A stretch of 64,000 bases of DNA from Candidatus Sulfuricurvum sp. RIFRC-1 (GTDB taxonomy: Bacteria > Campylobacterota > Campylobacteria > Campylobacterales > Sulfurimonadaceae): positions 1,336,001-1,400,000 of the forward strand of contig NC_020505.1 of NCBI RefSeq assembly GCF_000310245.1, given 5' to 3'. The notes under the pieces were generated by a model. It was given only the letters and a program-made list of their open reading frames with translations, made no database searches and was not told the DNA's origin. Shown here one piece after another: positions 36,118 through 43,424 of the stretch (positions are counted from its first letter, which is position 1; each line of letters opens with the position of its first letter). The position numbers were made by a program, and so were the translations under genes.

Positions 36118-37112
36118 TATCGTAGCAGTGTGTTGAACTGTTTCATCCACAACGGCCAACTCTCGACATGATCAAGTTCGATTTTCCGTGCACGGAGGTC
36201 TTGAATAATCATCACCGCAAACTCACCGGGGAGTTTCAGCGAATAAGTAATGAGATGGTTCAGTTTTTTACTGCTCGTGTAATCATCAACTCTCATGGAT
36301 AAAGCGGTACAAAGGATATGCAAGGCGGAGGGGTCACTCGGTACATCGGTGCATTCGCCTAGCATAATCGCATCTAAATCTGGAAGCTGTGAGGCAACGA
36401 GACGAAACCCCAGATACGATGCCGCCAACTCCTCTCCGATAGCACCGCTCACCATCGCCATCACCAAATCCTCTTCGGGGTTGGAAGCCATAATATCATG
36501 AACATACTGCCATGTACGAGGTGTTGCAAACGATCTGCTCTCTGCATTAAAGACGAACAACGCGTCAGGGCGCTGGGAGATATAGGCGATGATGGAGGGC
36601 TCGATCCCCGCCCCTATCGCCCAGTTACGCCAATCCTCGACATTGGCTTCCATCTCCAAATGAACAAAACGATTCGCCAGCGGTGCCGCCATCCGAAACA
36701 CGACACCACGGTCGCTCTCACGGTTCCCCGCCGCCACAATCGCCCAACCATCCGGGAGACGATATTCACCGATTTTACGATCTAATATTAACTGATATGC
36801 AGAAGCCTGAACCATCGGTGCTGCGGTATTTAACTCATCCAAAAACAAAATCCCCCGCTCTTGCGAGCCATCAGGTAAAAATGCCGGAGGTGCCCAGATC
36901 GCCGTGTCGTTTTTGGAGTTAAAAAACGGAATACCCCGAAGATCGGTCGGATCGAGAAGCGACAAACGCAAATCGATAAACCCTATCCCCGCTTCATTGG
37001 CTATCTGAGCGACGATAGAGGATTTCCCAATCCCCGGAGGTCCCCATAAAAAGACGGGAACTTTACGTTCGCACAAATGAGCGAGGGATCGTTTGGCACT
37101 TTGGGGATTCAT
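36117..37112 (-). CDS. MoxR-family AAA+ ATPase (pair 1)
   Basis: A 331-residue ATPase of the MoxR/CbbQ type. Walker A is FLWGPPGIGKSSIVAQ (near residue 30), Walker B GILFLDELNTA, sensor 1 WAIVAAGNRESDRGV and the second arginine region in TPRTWQYVHD. It has about 50% visible similarity along its length to the ATPase at 41942. I chose ATG at 37112 (AAGGAAAACC before it). It is the first gene of a two-gene operon with the VWA protein and has a variant sigma-54 site 104 bases upstream. Confidence 0.9.
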   Translation of the reverse strand: MNPQSAKRSLAHLCERKVPVFLWGPPGIGKSSIVAQIANEAGIGFIDLRLSLLDPTDLRGIPFFNSKNDTAIWAPPAFLPDGSQERGILFLDELNTAAPMVQASAYQLILDRKIGEYRLPDGWAIVAAGNRESDRGVVFRMAAPLANRFVHLEMEANVEDWRNWAIGAGIEPSIIAYISQRPDALFVFNAESRSFATPRTWQYVHDIMASNPEEDLVMAMVSGAIGEELAASYLGFRLVASQLPDLDAIMLGECTDVPSDPSALHILCTALSMRVDDYTSSKKLNHLITYSLKLPGEFAVMIIQDLRARKIELDHVESWPLWMKQFNTLLR

Positions 37113-37130
37113 GGTTTTCCTTATTCCCAT

Positions 37131-37199
37131 CATCCCGTACTTGATATGAGATCCATCTTAAAAAAAGTGCTGGATTCCCAATCGAGTTGAGAATGACGA
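37131..37199. repeat. REP-type repeat, left flank
   Basis: CATCCCGTACTTGATATGAG is an inverted counterpart of the sequence at 37921-37947. TGGATTCCCAATCGAGTTGA follows. It separates the MoxR start from its predicted promoter. Confidence 0.65.
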
Positions 37200-37215
37200 T
37201 GTTTTATTACTGTGA

Positions 37216-37231
37216 TGCAATTATTATGCGA
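37216..37231 (-). promoter_or_regulatory. Variant sigma-54 promoter of MoxR/VWA pair 1
   Basis: Minus-strand TCGCATAATAATTGCA, G-N10-GC with CG at -25/-24. The REP-type repeat lies between it and the MoxR gene, giving a leader of about 90 bases. Confidence 0.65.
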
Positions 37232-37238
37232 AAAAGAT

Positions 37239-37254
37239 AGAACAGAAATTGTAT
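37239..37254 (+). promoter_or_regulatory. Possible degenerate sigma-54 site for the gene at 37289
   Basis: TAGAACAGAAATTGTA has the same -24 half as the nifB and tpx sites, but GT instead of GC at -12. The spacing to the ATG fits. Confidence 0.35.
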
Positions 37255-37288
37255 TGAGTGTTTTATTACAATCTTGAAGGAACCCCAC

Positions 37289-37846
37289 ATGTCTATCCAA
37301 AGCTATATCAGCGAAAACAAACTCGAATGGATGATCGTTTACAATGCCGCCACTGATGCATACAAATACGCGTATCGCGGATGTCTCATCGTAACCGAAG
37401 GTAAAGTTATCACTGCGGATAAAAGCCTGCCTCCAAAAGATATCGTTAAACAAGTTATCCTTGCAACCAACAGCGATACAATCGATTTTATGGCGCTTGA
37501 GCTTCAATCTTTGGATCTTTTCGAAAGTTTTGTTGCAAAATACAAAGAGTATTTGACTCCTGAAGGAAAATATCTCCTTTTCGTCTCTGACATTATCGGA
37601 AAAGGGTCATTTGTTTATGAGGGAATTACATTCAATACGTTTGCATTGGATGAAAGCTCTGTATGGAATGACTTGCTCGAACTCGGCGATCTTTCAAAAG
37701 GTGACTTGAAAAAGATGTCTGACAAAGAGAAAATCGATGCAGTTGCAAAAGAAGTTTCACGCAGTAATCTTCGTCTTAGCGACAAAACCTATGAAGAGAT
37801 CAAAGCGTTACAACGCGGTGGAAAAGCTTCATTCGGGGCAGTGTAA
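37289..37846 (+). CDS. Uncharacterised protein between the MoxR/VWA pairs
   Basis: A 185-residue soluble protein with no recognised family. It starts SIQSYISENKLEWMIVYNAA and has a central EYLTPEGKYLLFVSDIIGKG and a charged C-terminal helix region (DKEKIDAVAKEVSRSNLRLS). ATG at 37289 follows GAAGGAACCCCAC. It is flanked by inverted REP-type repeats and may have moved as a unit. A degenerate nif-type promoter lies upstream. Confidence 0.65.
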   Translation: MSIQSYISENKLEWMIVYNAATDAYKYAYRGCLIVTEGKVITADKSLPPKDIVKQVILATNSDTIDFMALELQSLDLFESFVAKYKEYLTPEGKYLLFVSDIIGKGSFVYEGITFNTFALDESSVWNDLLELGDLSKGDLKKMSDKEKIDAVAKEVSRSNLRLSDKTYEEIKALQRGGKASFGAV

Positions 37847-37860
37847 ACTGCTTTGTAATG

Positions 37861-37873
37861 CCCGCCTAAGCGG
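37861..37873 (+). terminator. Short hairpin after the gene at 37289
   Basis: CCCGC, loop CTA, AGCGGG: a strong but short stem 15 bases after the stop codon, without a long T tract. Confidence 0.4.
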
Positions 37874-37879
37874 GTACTA

Positions 37880-37947
37880 GTCATTCCGTGCTACGACACG
37901 GAATCTACTTCTTAGTAAACTGGATCCCGTATCAAGTACGGGATGAC
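37880..37947. repeat. REP-type repeat, right flank
   Basis: GTCATTCCGTGCTACGACAC begins a hairpin ending at 37905, followed by TGGATCCCGTATCAAGTACG at 37921. It is inverted relative to the copy at 37131-37155. Confidence 0.7.
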
Positions 37948-37956
37948 AAAATGATT

Positions 37957-38373
37957 TTACTCCGCCCTCTTTTCCAAACACCCTTTTTCCATACAGTTGA
38001 TCTTCGGCATTGCTTCGACATAACGATCAAGTATTTCAGAGACTTTTTTCTCATCAAAGCCGCATAGCTTTTCGCTCCCGATCACCATTAACGGACGACG
38101 GATTAGAATCGGGTTGGACATCAACAGTCCCATCGCTTCAGCTTCATCCAGCTCACTCGGCATAATTTCACCGTTTTTGATCGCGGGAGCGGCAGGATTA
38201 AACCAATCAACTACCTTTTTATCCCCCATAAAGCTGCGTAGAGCATCAGCATCCAAACCGTGTTCAAGGAGATTACGCTCGATCAGTGTACAGCCGCTTG
38301 AACGTAGAATCTGCTTTTGCTTGGCATTGGCGGCACAAAAAGGTTTTTCATAAAAGACAACTAACTTTACCAT
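37957..38373 (-). CDS. nifO: Nitrogenase-associated ArsC/Spx-family protein NifO
   Basis: A 138-residue thioredoxin-fold protein of the ArsC/Spx group, in the nitrogenase-associated subfamily (NifO). Features are VVFYEKPFCAANAKQKQILR at the N-terminus (active-site-like cysteine), NGEIMPSELDEAEAMGLLMS and NPILIRRPLMVIG. In Azotobacter nifO lies next to nifB and nifQ and affects molybdenum use. The C-terminal NCMEKGCLEKR adds two cysteines. It is the last gene of the operon that starts with VWA protein 2 and overlaps the preceding small gene by one base. Confidence 0.82.
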   Translation of the reverse strand: MVKLVVFYEKPFCAANAKQKQILRSSGCTLIERNLLEHGLDADALRSFMGDKKVVDWFNPAAPAIKNGEIMPSELDEAEAMGLLMSNPILIRRPLMVIGSEKLCGFDEKKVSEILDRYVEAMPKINCMEKGCLEKRAE

Positions 38374-38615
38374 TATTCTATCCCGATTACCGCACGTCCG
38401 CGACGGTTAAGATAATAGGTCTCATACCCGTCATCCCCGATACTCATGCACTCACCCAAATACCCTTCATCGTAAAGCTCTGACATAATATTTTTAACCT
38501 CGGTTTTGTCCATTTGGGCATATTCGGCTATATCATCCGATTCGTAAATATTGTATTCCCACTCATCACTGAGATTAAAGATGGTTTTCATCACTTTGAG
38601 TTTTATCTCAGTCAT
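38373..38615 (-). CDS. Small winged-helix-like protein
   Basis: An 80-residue protein with a predicted winged-helix pattern (DIAEYAQMDKTEVKNIMSEL followed by GDDGYETYYLNRRGRAVIGI). It could bind DNA or a protein partner. ATG at 38615 follows TAAAGGAATCCC and overlaps the upstream gene by eight bases. It is in the VWA2-NifO operon. Confidence 0.6.
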   Translation of the reverse strand: MTEIKLKVMKTIFNLSDEWEYNIYESDDIAEYAQMDKTEVKNIMSELYDEGYLGECMSIGDDGYETYYLNRRGRAVIGIE

Positions 38616-39321
38616 GGGATTCCTTTAGGTGGGTTATTTGTTTTTGCAAAACAATGGCCTGGAGCGGATGGAGTTTCTCACGAGCAATCCACTTTTGGAA
38701 CTCATCACTGTAATGCTGTTTAATCACTTCATGCAATTTTTGTACTTGATCATTCAGCTCCGACAATAGAGCCTTTGCTTCATCAAAAGTGTAGGTTTTG
38801 AGCGGTTTGAGCCGTCGCAGTACCCCTTGTACCAATTTCTCATTGATATGCTCCCCTGAGAGTTCTAAAAACTTCGATGCCCTCAAAGCTGTTGCATAGT
38901 TCTCATTCCAAATACGGCCGTTGATCATCTGATCGCAGGCTTGATCTGTAAAGAGCGGAAAAAGGTTCAATACCTCCAGCAGTTCGCTAAAATCATTATC
39001 GACAAGTGCCCGAAAAAGCATACGGCTACGGTTGCGGATATGGCGACGCAATTCAGGGTCACCGATAACCGATGGATTAAGCCGAGTGAATCGCTCCAAT
39101 GCCCCCAGACGGGAGTGGTTAAACGCCATAATCGCCACATCGGTGTTCGGGTCACTCACTTGGACCGGATGCGAGCCGCTGGGACGATGAAACGCCCACA
39201 GCAATCGGGCTTCATCGTCTTCATGGTACAAGTAAATGGCATCACCCTGTTCCTCGAAATCCAAATCGTCTTTGAGCAATTCAATATGCTCACGGTAAGT
39301 CAAAGTAGACGACGTCTCCAT
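38608..39321 (-). CDS. Uncharacterised helical protein, paralog of the gene at 31939
   Basis: A 237-residue protein. An N-terminal beta-rich piece (LDFEEQGDAIYLYHEDDEAR) precedes helical repeats (LFRALVDNDFSELLEVLNLF) and a C-terminal LHPLQAIVLQKQITHLKE matching the protein at 31939. It is probably a partner of the VWA protein encoded just upstream, whose 3' end it overlaps by 32 bases. The ATG at 39321 is the likely start; a TTG nine bases earlier and another at 39303 are possible. Confidence 0.65.
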   Translation of the reverse strand: METSSTLTYREHIELLKDDLDFEEQGDAIYLYHEDDEARLLWAFHRPSGSHPVQVSDPNTDVAIMAFNHSRLGALERFTRLNPSVIGDPELRRHIRNRSRMLFRALVDNDFSELLEVLNLFPLFTDQACDQMINGRIWNENYATALRASKFLELSGEHINEKLVQGVLRRLKPLKTYTFDEAKALLSELNDQVQKLHEVIKQHYSDEFQKWIAREKLHPLQAIVLQKQITHLKESHD

Positions 39322-40426
39322 AACGCTCAAACCTTTTCAAATTTTTCTTCTCGCTGAGTAAAAACAGTGTCTGCATCGCGGGAGCTTTCTCCACCATAAA
39401 ATACCCATCACTGAGAATCACAGCAAGATTTTTCTCCCCTGCGTGAGTGTTTAGATACTCCAGTACCGGATCAAATTGCGTCCCTCCGTTCCCTTTGGCA
39501 AAACTGATATTAGGTAATATGCCTTGCGCGTCGTAGCTTATCTTCTCTTCGATATACACCCGTTCATCGAAGGGAATCACACTCACCTCGAAATCGTGAC
39601 TCATGCGAACGATGGAGTCGATAATCCCTAAAAAACGGGCGAATACATCCGATGTGATGCTCATCGAGCGATCCAGAAAGATAAAAAAGCTCAAACGATT
39701 GCGATCATAGCGATATCCGGGGAGATATAGCCCTTGATGAATAAAACGGCGGTTGGGGTGGGAGAAATCGGACTCTTTATCGAAAAAACTCTCCGACATA
39801 TAGGCATGTAACAACGTGTGCAAATCGATAGTGGGTTTGGTAATCTCATCGAACATCTCCAGCAGTGATGCGGGGATATTCCCCTGCTTCCGCGCCGCCC
39901 CCATCGCTTGGATAATCAACGCATCCAGTTCCTCTTCGGCTACCTTCGTATCACCCTCGTGTTCAATGATATCCATCTTCTGCTGTGTGGGGTTATCTTC
40001 AGATTGTTGCCCTTCTCCCTCATCGCTCTCACGGTAGAGTGCATGGTAGACCTCCTCTACACTTTTGTCGCGAAACGACTCGATCACCATCGCCTCTTCA
40101 TCTGCTGATCCAACACGCTGAAAATCACTCAGCAAAAGCCCGATAACGATATCACAACTGCGATTCCACGTCGGCTTATCACGCCCAAGCATACGAAAGG
40201 GGTGTTTGAGGAGGATATGGAGCAGTACATGGGCATAGAGATATTTCAACTGTCCATCATCATACCCCATCGTTTTGCTCTCATCAACACGGATACTCAC
40301 CCCATCGGTCTCGAAAAGCACATGAGGATTGTTCTGGTATTTATGGGGGATCGAGAGGGCTAGGACACTTAAAAAAGGGTGATCGAAAAGGAACTGAACC
40401 CGTATTTTTTCGAGACGGCTTTTGAT
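39290..40426 (-). CDS. VWA-domain protein (pair 2) with a probable non-ATG start
   Basis: A 378-residue paralog of the VWA protein at 34966. The N-domain has LYAHVLLHILLKHPFRML, where related metallopeptidase-like proteins have HExxH. The VWA site is FFIFLDRSMSI (DxSxS). Coding similarity extends upstream of the only conventional start, a GTG at 40321 without a ribosome site, through VQFLFDHPFLSVLALSIPHK, but no ATG, GTG or TTG exists there. The best ribosome site, AAGGA, is seven bases before an ATC at 40426. Either translation starts at ATC (or ATT at 40432) or the sequence has an error. A variant sigma-54 site precedes it. Confidence 0.78.
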   Translation of the reverse strand: MKSRLEKIRVQFLFDHPFLSVLALSIPHKYQNNPHVLFETDGVSIRVDESKTMGYDDGQLKYLYAHVLLHILLKHPFRMLGRDKPTWNRSCDIVIGLLLSDFQRVGSADEEAMVIESFRDKSVEEVYHALYRESDEGEGQQSEDNPTQQKMDIIEHEGDTKVAEEELDALIIQAMGAARKQGNIPASLLEMFDEITKPTIDLHTLLHAYMSESFFDKESDFSHPNRRFIHQGLYLPGYRYDRNRLSFFIFLDRSMSITSDVFARFLGIIDSIVRMSHDFEVSVIPFDERVYIEEKISYDAQGILPNISFAKGNGGTQFDPVLEYLNTHAGEKNLAVILSDGYFMVEKAPAMQTLFLLSEKKNLKRFERYGDVVYFDLP

Positions 40427-40457
40427 GGGAATATCCTTGTATCGTTTCGATTATGAT

Positions 40458-40473
40458 TGCAACTTTTGTGCTA
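40458..40473 (-). promoter_or_regulatory. Variant sigma-54 promoter of the VWA2-NifO operon
   Basis: Minus-strand TAGCACAAAAGTTGCA, identical to the canonical TGGCAC-N5-TTGCA apart from A for G at -25. The predicted start is just upstream of AAGGA, which supports the extended N-terminus. Confidence 0.75.
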
Positions 40474-40555
40474 TGGGTCATAAAATGCAACATATAAATG
40501 TGGTTTTTGCTAAAATAAAACTACTTAAACTAACACGAAGTAATAAGGTATAAAA

Positions 40556-40981
40556 ATGAGTCATACTATAGCCGAAAAACAATTTGATGATTGGAATAGC
40601 ACTAAGAAAAAAAGCCACTACAAAGAAAACAATGTGGGGTTTAAAAAACGGGAAATTTTTTGGGCGAGAATCGGGCAAAACATCGGAGCTGAAGAATTTG
40701 GTAAAGGCAATGAATTTCAGCGTCCCATTTTGATTATCCGCAAACTGACCGCTCATATTTTTATCGGAATACCACTTACTTCAACCGTAAAAGATAACGA
40801 TTATTTTCATACATTTGAGTACGATACTAAAAAAGGAAAAGTTTCCAGTACGGCGATGATTTTACAGCTAAAAACATTCGATAAAAAAAGACTTATGACG
40901 AGAATCGGAATGTTAAACAAAGAAGATTTTCAAAAAGTGGTAGAGAAAGCACGAAATCTATTTATTCCGCCTATGAAATAA
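40556..40981 (+). CDS. PemK/MazF-like protein
   Basis: A 141-residue protein with the PemK/MazF fold: REIFWARIGQNIGAEEFGKG, then FQRPILIIRKL, FIGIPLTST and MILQLKTFDKKRLMTRIGML. These are endoribonuclease toxins. No antitoxin gene is visible next to it, so it may be an orphan or have an antitoxin elsewhere. It begins 83 bases from the VWA2 promoter, transcribed away from it, and breaks the second MoxR/VWA pair apart. Confidence 0.75.
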   Translation: MSHTIAEKQFDDWNSTKKKSHYKENNVGFKKREIFWARIGQNIGAEEFGKGNEFQRPILIIRKLTAHIFIGIPLTSTVKDNDYFHTFEYDTKKGKVSSTAMILQLKTFDKKRLMTRIGMLNKEDFQKVVEKARNLFIPPMK

Positions 40982-41248
40982 GCGGAGCTGCCCGAAGGCG
41001 AATTACAGAGAAAATTATAGGCAAATAATGTTAAAGAAGTATTAAAAGAAATCGCTTGATTTTTGAGAGATATTTTTTCCCTTTTGGAAACCAAAGGGGC
41101 AGTCCCGAAGGAAATTAACTCTTATGATATTCTATAAATATTAAAGAAGGATTAAACCAATCCCTCAGTACCGAGGGATACTCTCTATCAAAATCAACAC
41201 GACATGTTCACGGTGTCAAGCGACAACCAGTATTCCTTCAAATCACTG
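40982..41248. other. Gene-free stretch with two terminator-like hairpins
   Basis: No convincing gene. It holds CCCTTTTGG-AAA-CCAAAGGGG at 41079-41099 and ATCCCTC-AGTACC-GAGGGAT at 41160-41179. These would end transcription between the convergent PemK-like and PIN genes. The GCTGCCCGAAGGC near 40987 faintly recalls the first hairpin of the dispersed repeat. Confidence 0.5.
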
Positions 41249-41638
41249 TTACGCTCTAAAAACCTCTATCTCCAGCTCTTTGACGATACGATAATGTTTG
41301 TCATTCGCCGTGATGAGCTTCATCCCATACGTCGTAGCTGTCGAAGCGATAAGGGCATCTGCAAGTTCCATACTGTGGCTCAAAAAATACTCTTCGACGT
41401 AAAAAAGCGCTTTGGCAGAGATCTCTTCACTCATGTAGATCGTTTTGGTATTCCATTGTCGCAGTGTCTGCTGAAAACGTCTCAACTCCTCTTTGTTGCG
41501 CATCCCCTGCACCAGTTCGATATGGGTCACGCCGGAGATACAAAAATCTCCCAGTGAGTGGATCAGCTTTTTGGCGTTTTCGTTGCCTCTGAGATACCAT
41601 ATCAGAACATCACTGTCCACTAAAACATCATACGCCAT
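41249..41638 (-). CDS. PIN-domain toxin (VapC-like)
   Basis: A 129-residue PIN-domain RNase. The acidic residues are in VLVDSDVLIWYLRG (D near residue 8), THIELVQGM (E), LADALIASTATTYG (D) and TANDKHYR (D), a full metal site. It is paired with the antitoxin just upstream, five bases apart. Toxicity is inferred from the family. Confidence 0.85.
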   Translation of the reverse strand: MAYDVLVDSDVLIWYLRGNENAKKLIHSLGDFCISGVTHIELVQGMRNKEELRRFQQTLRQWNTKTIYMSEEISAKALFYVEEYFLSHSMELADALIASTATTYGMKLITANDKHYRIVKELEIEVFRA

Positions 41639-41643
41639 AAGGG

Positions 41644-41874
41644 TTAAAACGCTCTGCGTTTGCGCATATTTCGCACCATCGTATCGACATCATCGTCTCT
41701 GTCGCTCCACATCCCGAACATCGCATCATCTTTGGGTGTTTGCGTAGAGTCATCATAGGAGATGAGTTTGGCTTTGGCTTTTCCGCGATGGGTGATCGTT
41801 ACATCCTCACCCTTGCTGAGGACATCAAATAAAAATGAGACATTAAAACGGAGGTCTTTGGCAGTTACCGTCAT
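41644..41874 (-). CDS. Phd/YefM-like antitoxin
   Basis: A 76-residue antitoxin with the start TVTAKDLRFNVSFLFDVLSK and GEDVTITHRGKAKAKLI of the Phd/YefM fold, and a basic toxin-binding tail (TMVRNMRKRRAF). It precedes the PIN gene. A 19-base palindrome lies 16 bases upstream of its start as the probable self-operator. Confidence 0.82.
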   Translation of the reverse strand: MTVTAKDLRFNVSFLFDVLSKGEDVTITHRGKAKAKLISYDDSTQTPKDDAMFGMWSDRDDDVDTMVRNMRKRRAF

Positions 41875-41889
41875 TACAGATCCTTTAAC

Positions 41890-41908
41890 TTTATACTTGA
41901 AGTATAAA
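41890..41908. promoter_or_regulatory. Operator palindrome of the PIN toxin-antitoxin pair
   Basis: Perfect palindrome TTTATACTT-G-AAGTATAAA just upstream of the Phd-like gene; it contains TATACT-like -10 sequence. Autoregulation is expected. Confidence 0.6.
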
Positions 41909-41941
41909 CTATTAATCTTTATTTCTCATTAAGAGGGAAAT

Positions 41942-42955
41942 CTAAAGAATATAATCCCCATATTTATTGATCCACTCATCAAACTCCGCACACTCCGCGA
42001 TAGAAACATCTTTGACGATAGCGTCTTTGATGAGCATCACCCCAAACTCGGTTGGCAAAATTTGCGCGAAACCAAACAGATGCTTCGATGCTTCCTCGCC
42101 TCCACGGTAAAGCTCCACCATCGCCGACACGAGTGCGTACAACAGTGCCGGTTCGCTTTTATCGATAGTGGGGTATTCACCCCTATAGATAGCCTGAACA
42201 TCGGGGAGCTTTTCATACACTTTGACATAGGAGAGGAACTCTATTCCCGCCCCGTATCCGATCAACCCGTAAATGATGGGAGCGATACGGGAAGTATCAC
42301 TAGACGTCTTTAACACATTTGAGAGCATATGATAACTGCGCGGTGTTGCAAAAGCGGGGTTGCTGTCATCTTCACTCACCGGCTCAGAGGTCAGCAGATC
42401 AGGACGAAAGCTCAAAAATCCAATGACAAACGAATGTAACCCTTCTCGAATGGCGAAGAGTTTAAAATCCTCAAACCGCGCCTCGACACTCAGATGTACC
42501 ATCCGATTCGCCAGCGGTGTAGGGAGACGAAACACCACCCCACGATCGGATATGCGGTTCCCGGCGCAGATGATCCGCCATCCGAGAGGGAGTTCATACT
42601 CTCCCATTTTACGGTTGAGGACGAGCTGATAGATCGCCGCCTGCACAGAGGGAGGAGCGGAGTTAAGTTCATCAAGAAATAGTATACCGCTTGAGTCACG
42701 ATCGCGCGGAAAAAAGATAGGCGGCATCCATACCGTCTGCTCATCACGAATTGCCGGAACACCGCGCAAATCGACGGGGTCCATTTGTGAAAGACGGACA
42801 TCGACCAGTTCCAGAGCATGTTTTTTCGCCACTTCGGCGACAATATACGATTTCCCAATCCCCGGTGACCCGTGGATAAATACGGGGATATCGGCACCGA
42901 TGAGCGTATCGAGATGGGTATAGAGTTCCGTGGTCGTAATCGATGGTGTCTTCAC
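41942..42955 (-). CDS. MoxR-family AAA+ ATPase (pair 2), downstream of nifQ
   Basis: A 337-residue paralog of the ATPase at 36117. Walker A is FIHGSPGIGKSYIVAEV, Walker B GILFLDELNSAPP, and sensor 1 WRIICAGNRISDRGVVFRLP. I chose GTG at 42955, overlapping the nifQ stop (GTGA) with GGAGG seven bases before it. An ATG at 42979 has no ribosome site. This length matches its paralog. Its VWA partner (39290) is separated by a PemK-like gene and a PIN pair. The nifQ linkage ties this ATPase to molybdenum handling. Confidence 0.88.
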   Translation of the reverse strand: MKTPSITTTELYTHLDTLIGADIPVFIHGSPGIGKSYIVAEVAKKHALELVDVRLSQMDPVDLRGVPAIRDEQTVWMPPIFFPRDRDSSGILFLDELNSAPPSVQAAIYQLVLNRKMGEYELPLGWRIICAGNRISDRGVVFRLPTPLANRMVHLSVEARFEDFKLFAIREGLHSFVIGFLSFRPDLLTSEPVSEDDSNPAFATPRSYHMLSNVLKTSSDTSRIAPIIYGLIGYGAGIEFLSYVKVYEKLPDVQAIYRGEYPTIDKSEPALLYALVSAMVELYRGGEEASKHLFGFAQILPTEFGVMLIKDAIVKDVSIAECAEFDEWINKYGDYIL

Positions 42956-43281
42956 GCACTCGCCTCCGCAATCAGACACGTAAAGCAGTGTTCTTGATCA
43001 TTGCACGTTGCACACGCGGGTGCAACCATACCGATCGCATCGTAGAGAAATTTTTTCCATAGTTTATCTTTGGGCTTAAGTTCAGCAAGGCGTGGAAAAT
43101 GTTCTGCCATATATGCACCCATCTGAACACGGCTTTTAAAGCCTAAATCTTGGTAGAGGTGGTTCATCTCCAACGATTTTTTGGCAATCAGTGGCGCAAT
43201 AATATAACGGGCTTCATCGTTAATGGCATATTTTTTCAGATAGTTTTCGATTTTCTCACGCATCACATCATGCTCGCTCAT
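42952..43281 (-). CDS. nifQ: Short NifQ-like protein
   Basis: A 109-residue protein resembling the C-terminal part of NifQ, the Fe-S protein that supplies molybdenum to FeMo-co assembly. MAEHFPRLAEL and LWKKFLYDAIG match the NifQ segment before the cluster site, followed by PACATCNDQEHCFTC. NifQ has C-x4-C-x2-C-x5-C; here the first cysteine is replaced by methionine and a further cysteine follows, giving C-x2-C-x5-C-x2-C. It is clearly shorter than typical NifQ (about 170-200 residues). ATG at 43281 follows AAGGAG. It is cotranscribed with a MoxR ATPase. Confidence 0.75.
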   Translation of the reverse strand: MSEHDVMREKIENYLKKYAINDEARYIIAPLIAKKSLEMNHLYQDLGFKSRVQMGAYMAEHFPRLAELKPKDKLWKKFLYDAIGMVAPACATCNDQEHCFTCLIAEASA

Positions 43282-43313
43282 CACATTCTCCTTGGAGTAT
43301 ATAAACGAACAAT

Positions 43314-43329
43314 TGCAATTTTTAGTCTA
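43314..43329 (-). promoter_or_regulatory. Variant sigma-54 promoter of nifQ-MoxR2
   Basis: Minus-strand TAGACTAAAAATTGCA, G-N10-GC with AG at -25/-24; the predicted start lies about 20 bases before the nifQ start region. Confidence 0.62.
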
Positions 43330-43424
43330 GAGTTTATCCCGATTCTTCGGAGCCTTTTAAAAATAAAATCTAAGCTATAATTCGCGTATTAATATAAGAA
43401 TCCAAACACAATTGAGGACAAATC

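Noticed and set aside
40474-40489. TGGGTCATAAAATGCA as a promoter for the PemK-like gene
   Set aside because: It fits G-N10-GC but departs in the rest of the -24 half, and the following gene is a toxin with no expected nif control. Probably chance.
42956-42979. ATG at 42979 as the start of the second MoxR ATPase
   Set aside because: It has no ribosome site, and the GTG at 42955 has GGAGG and gives the same length as the paralog.
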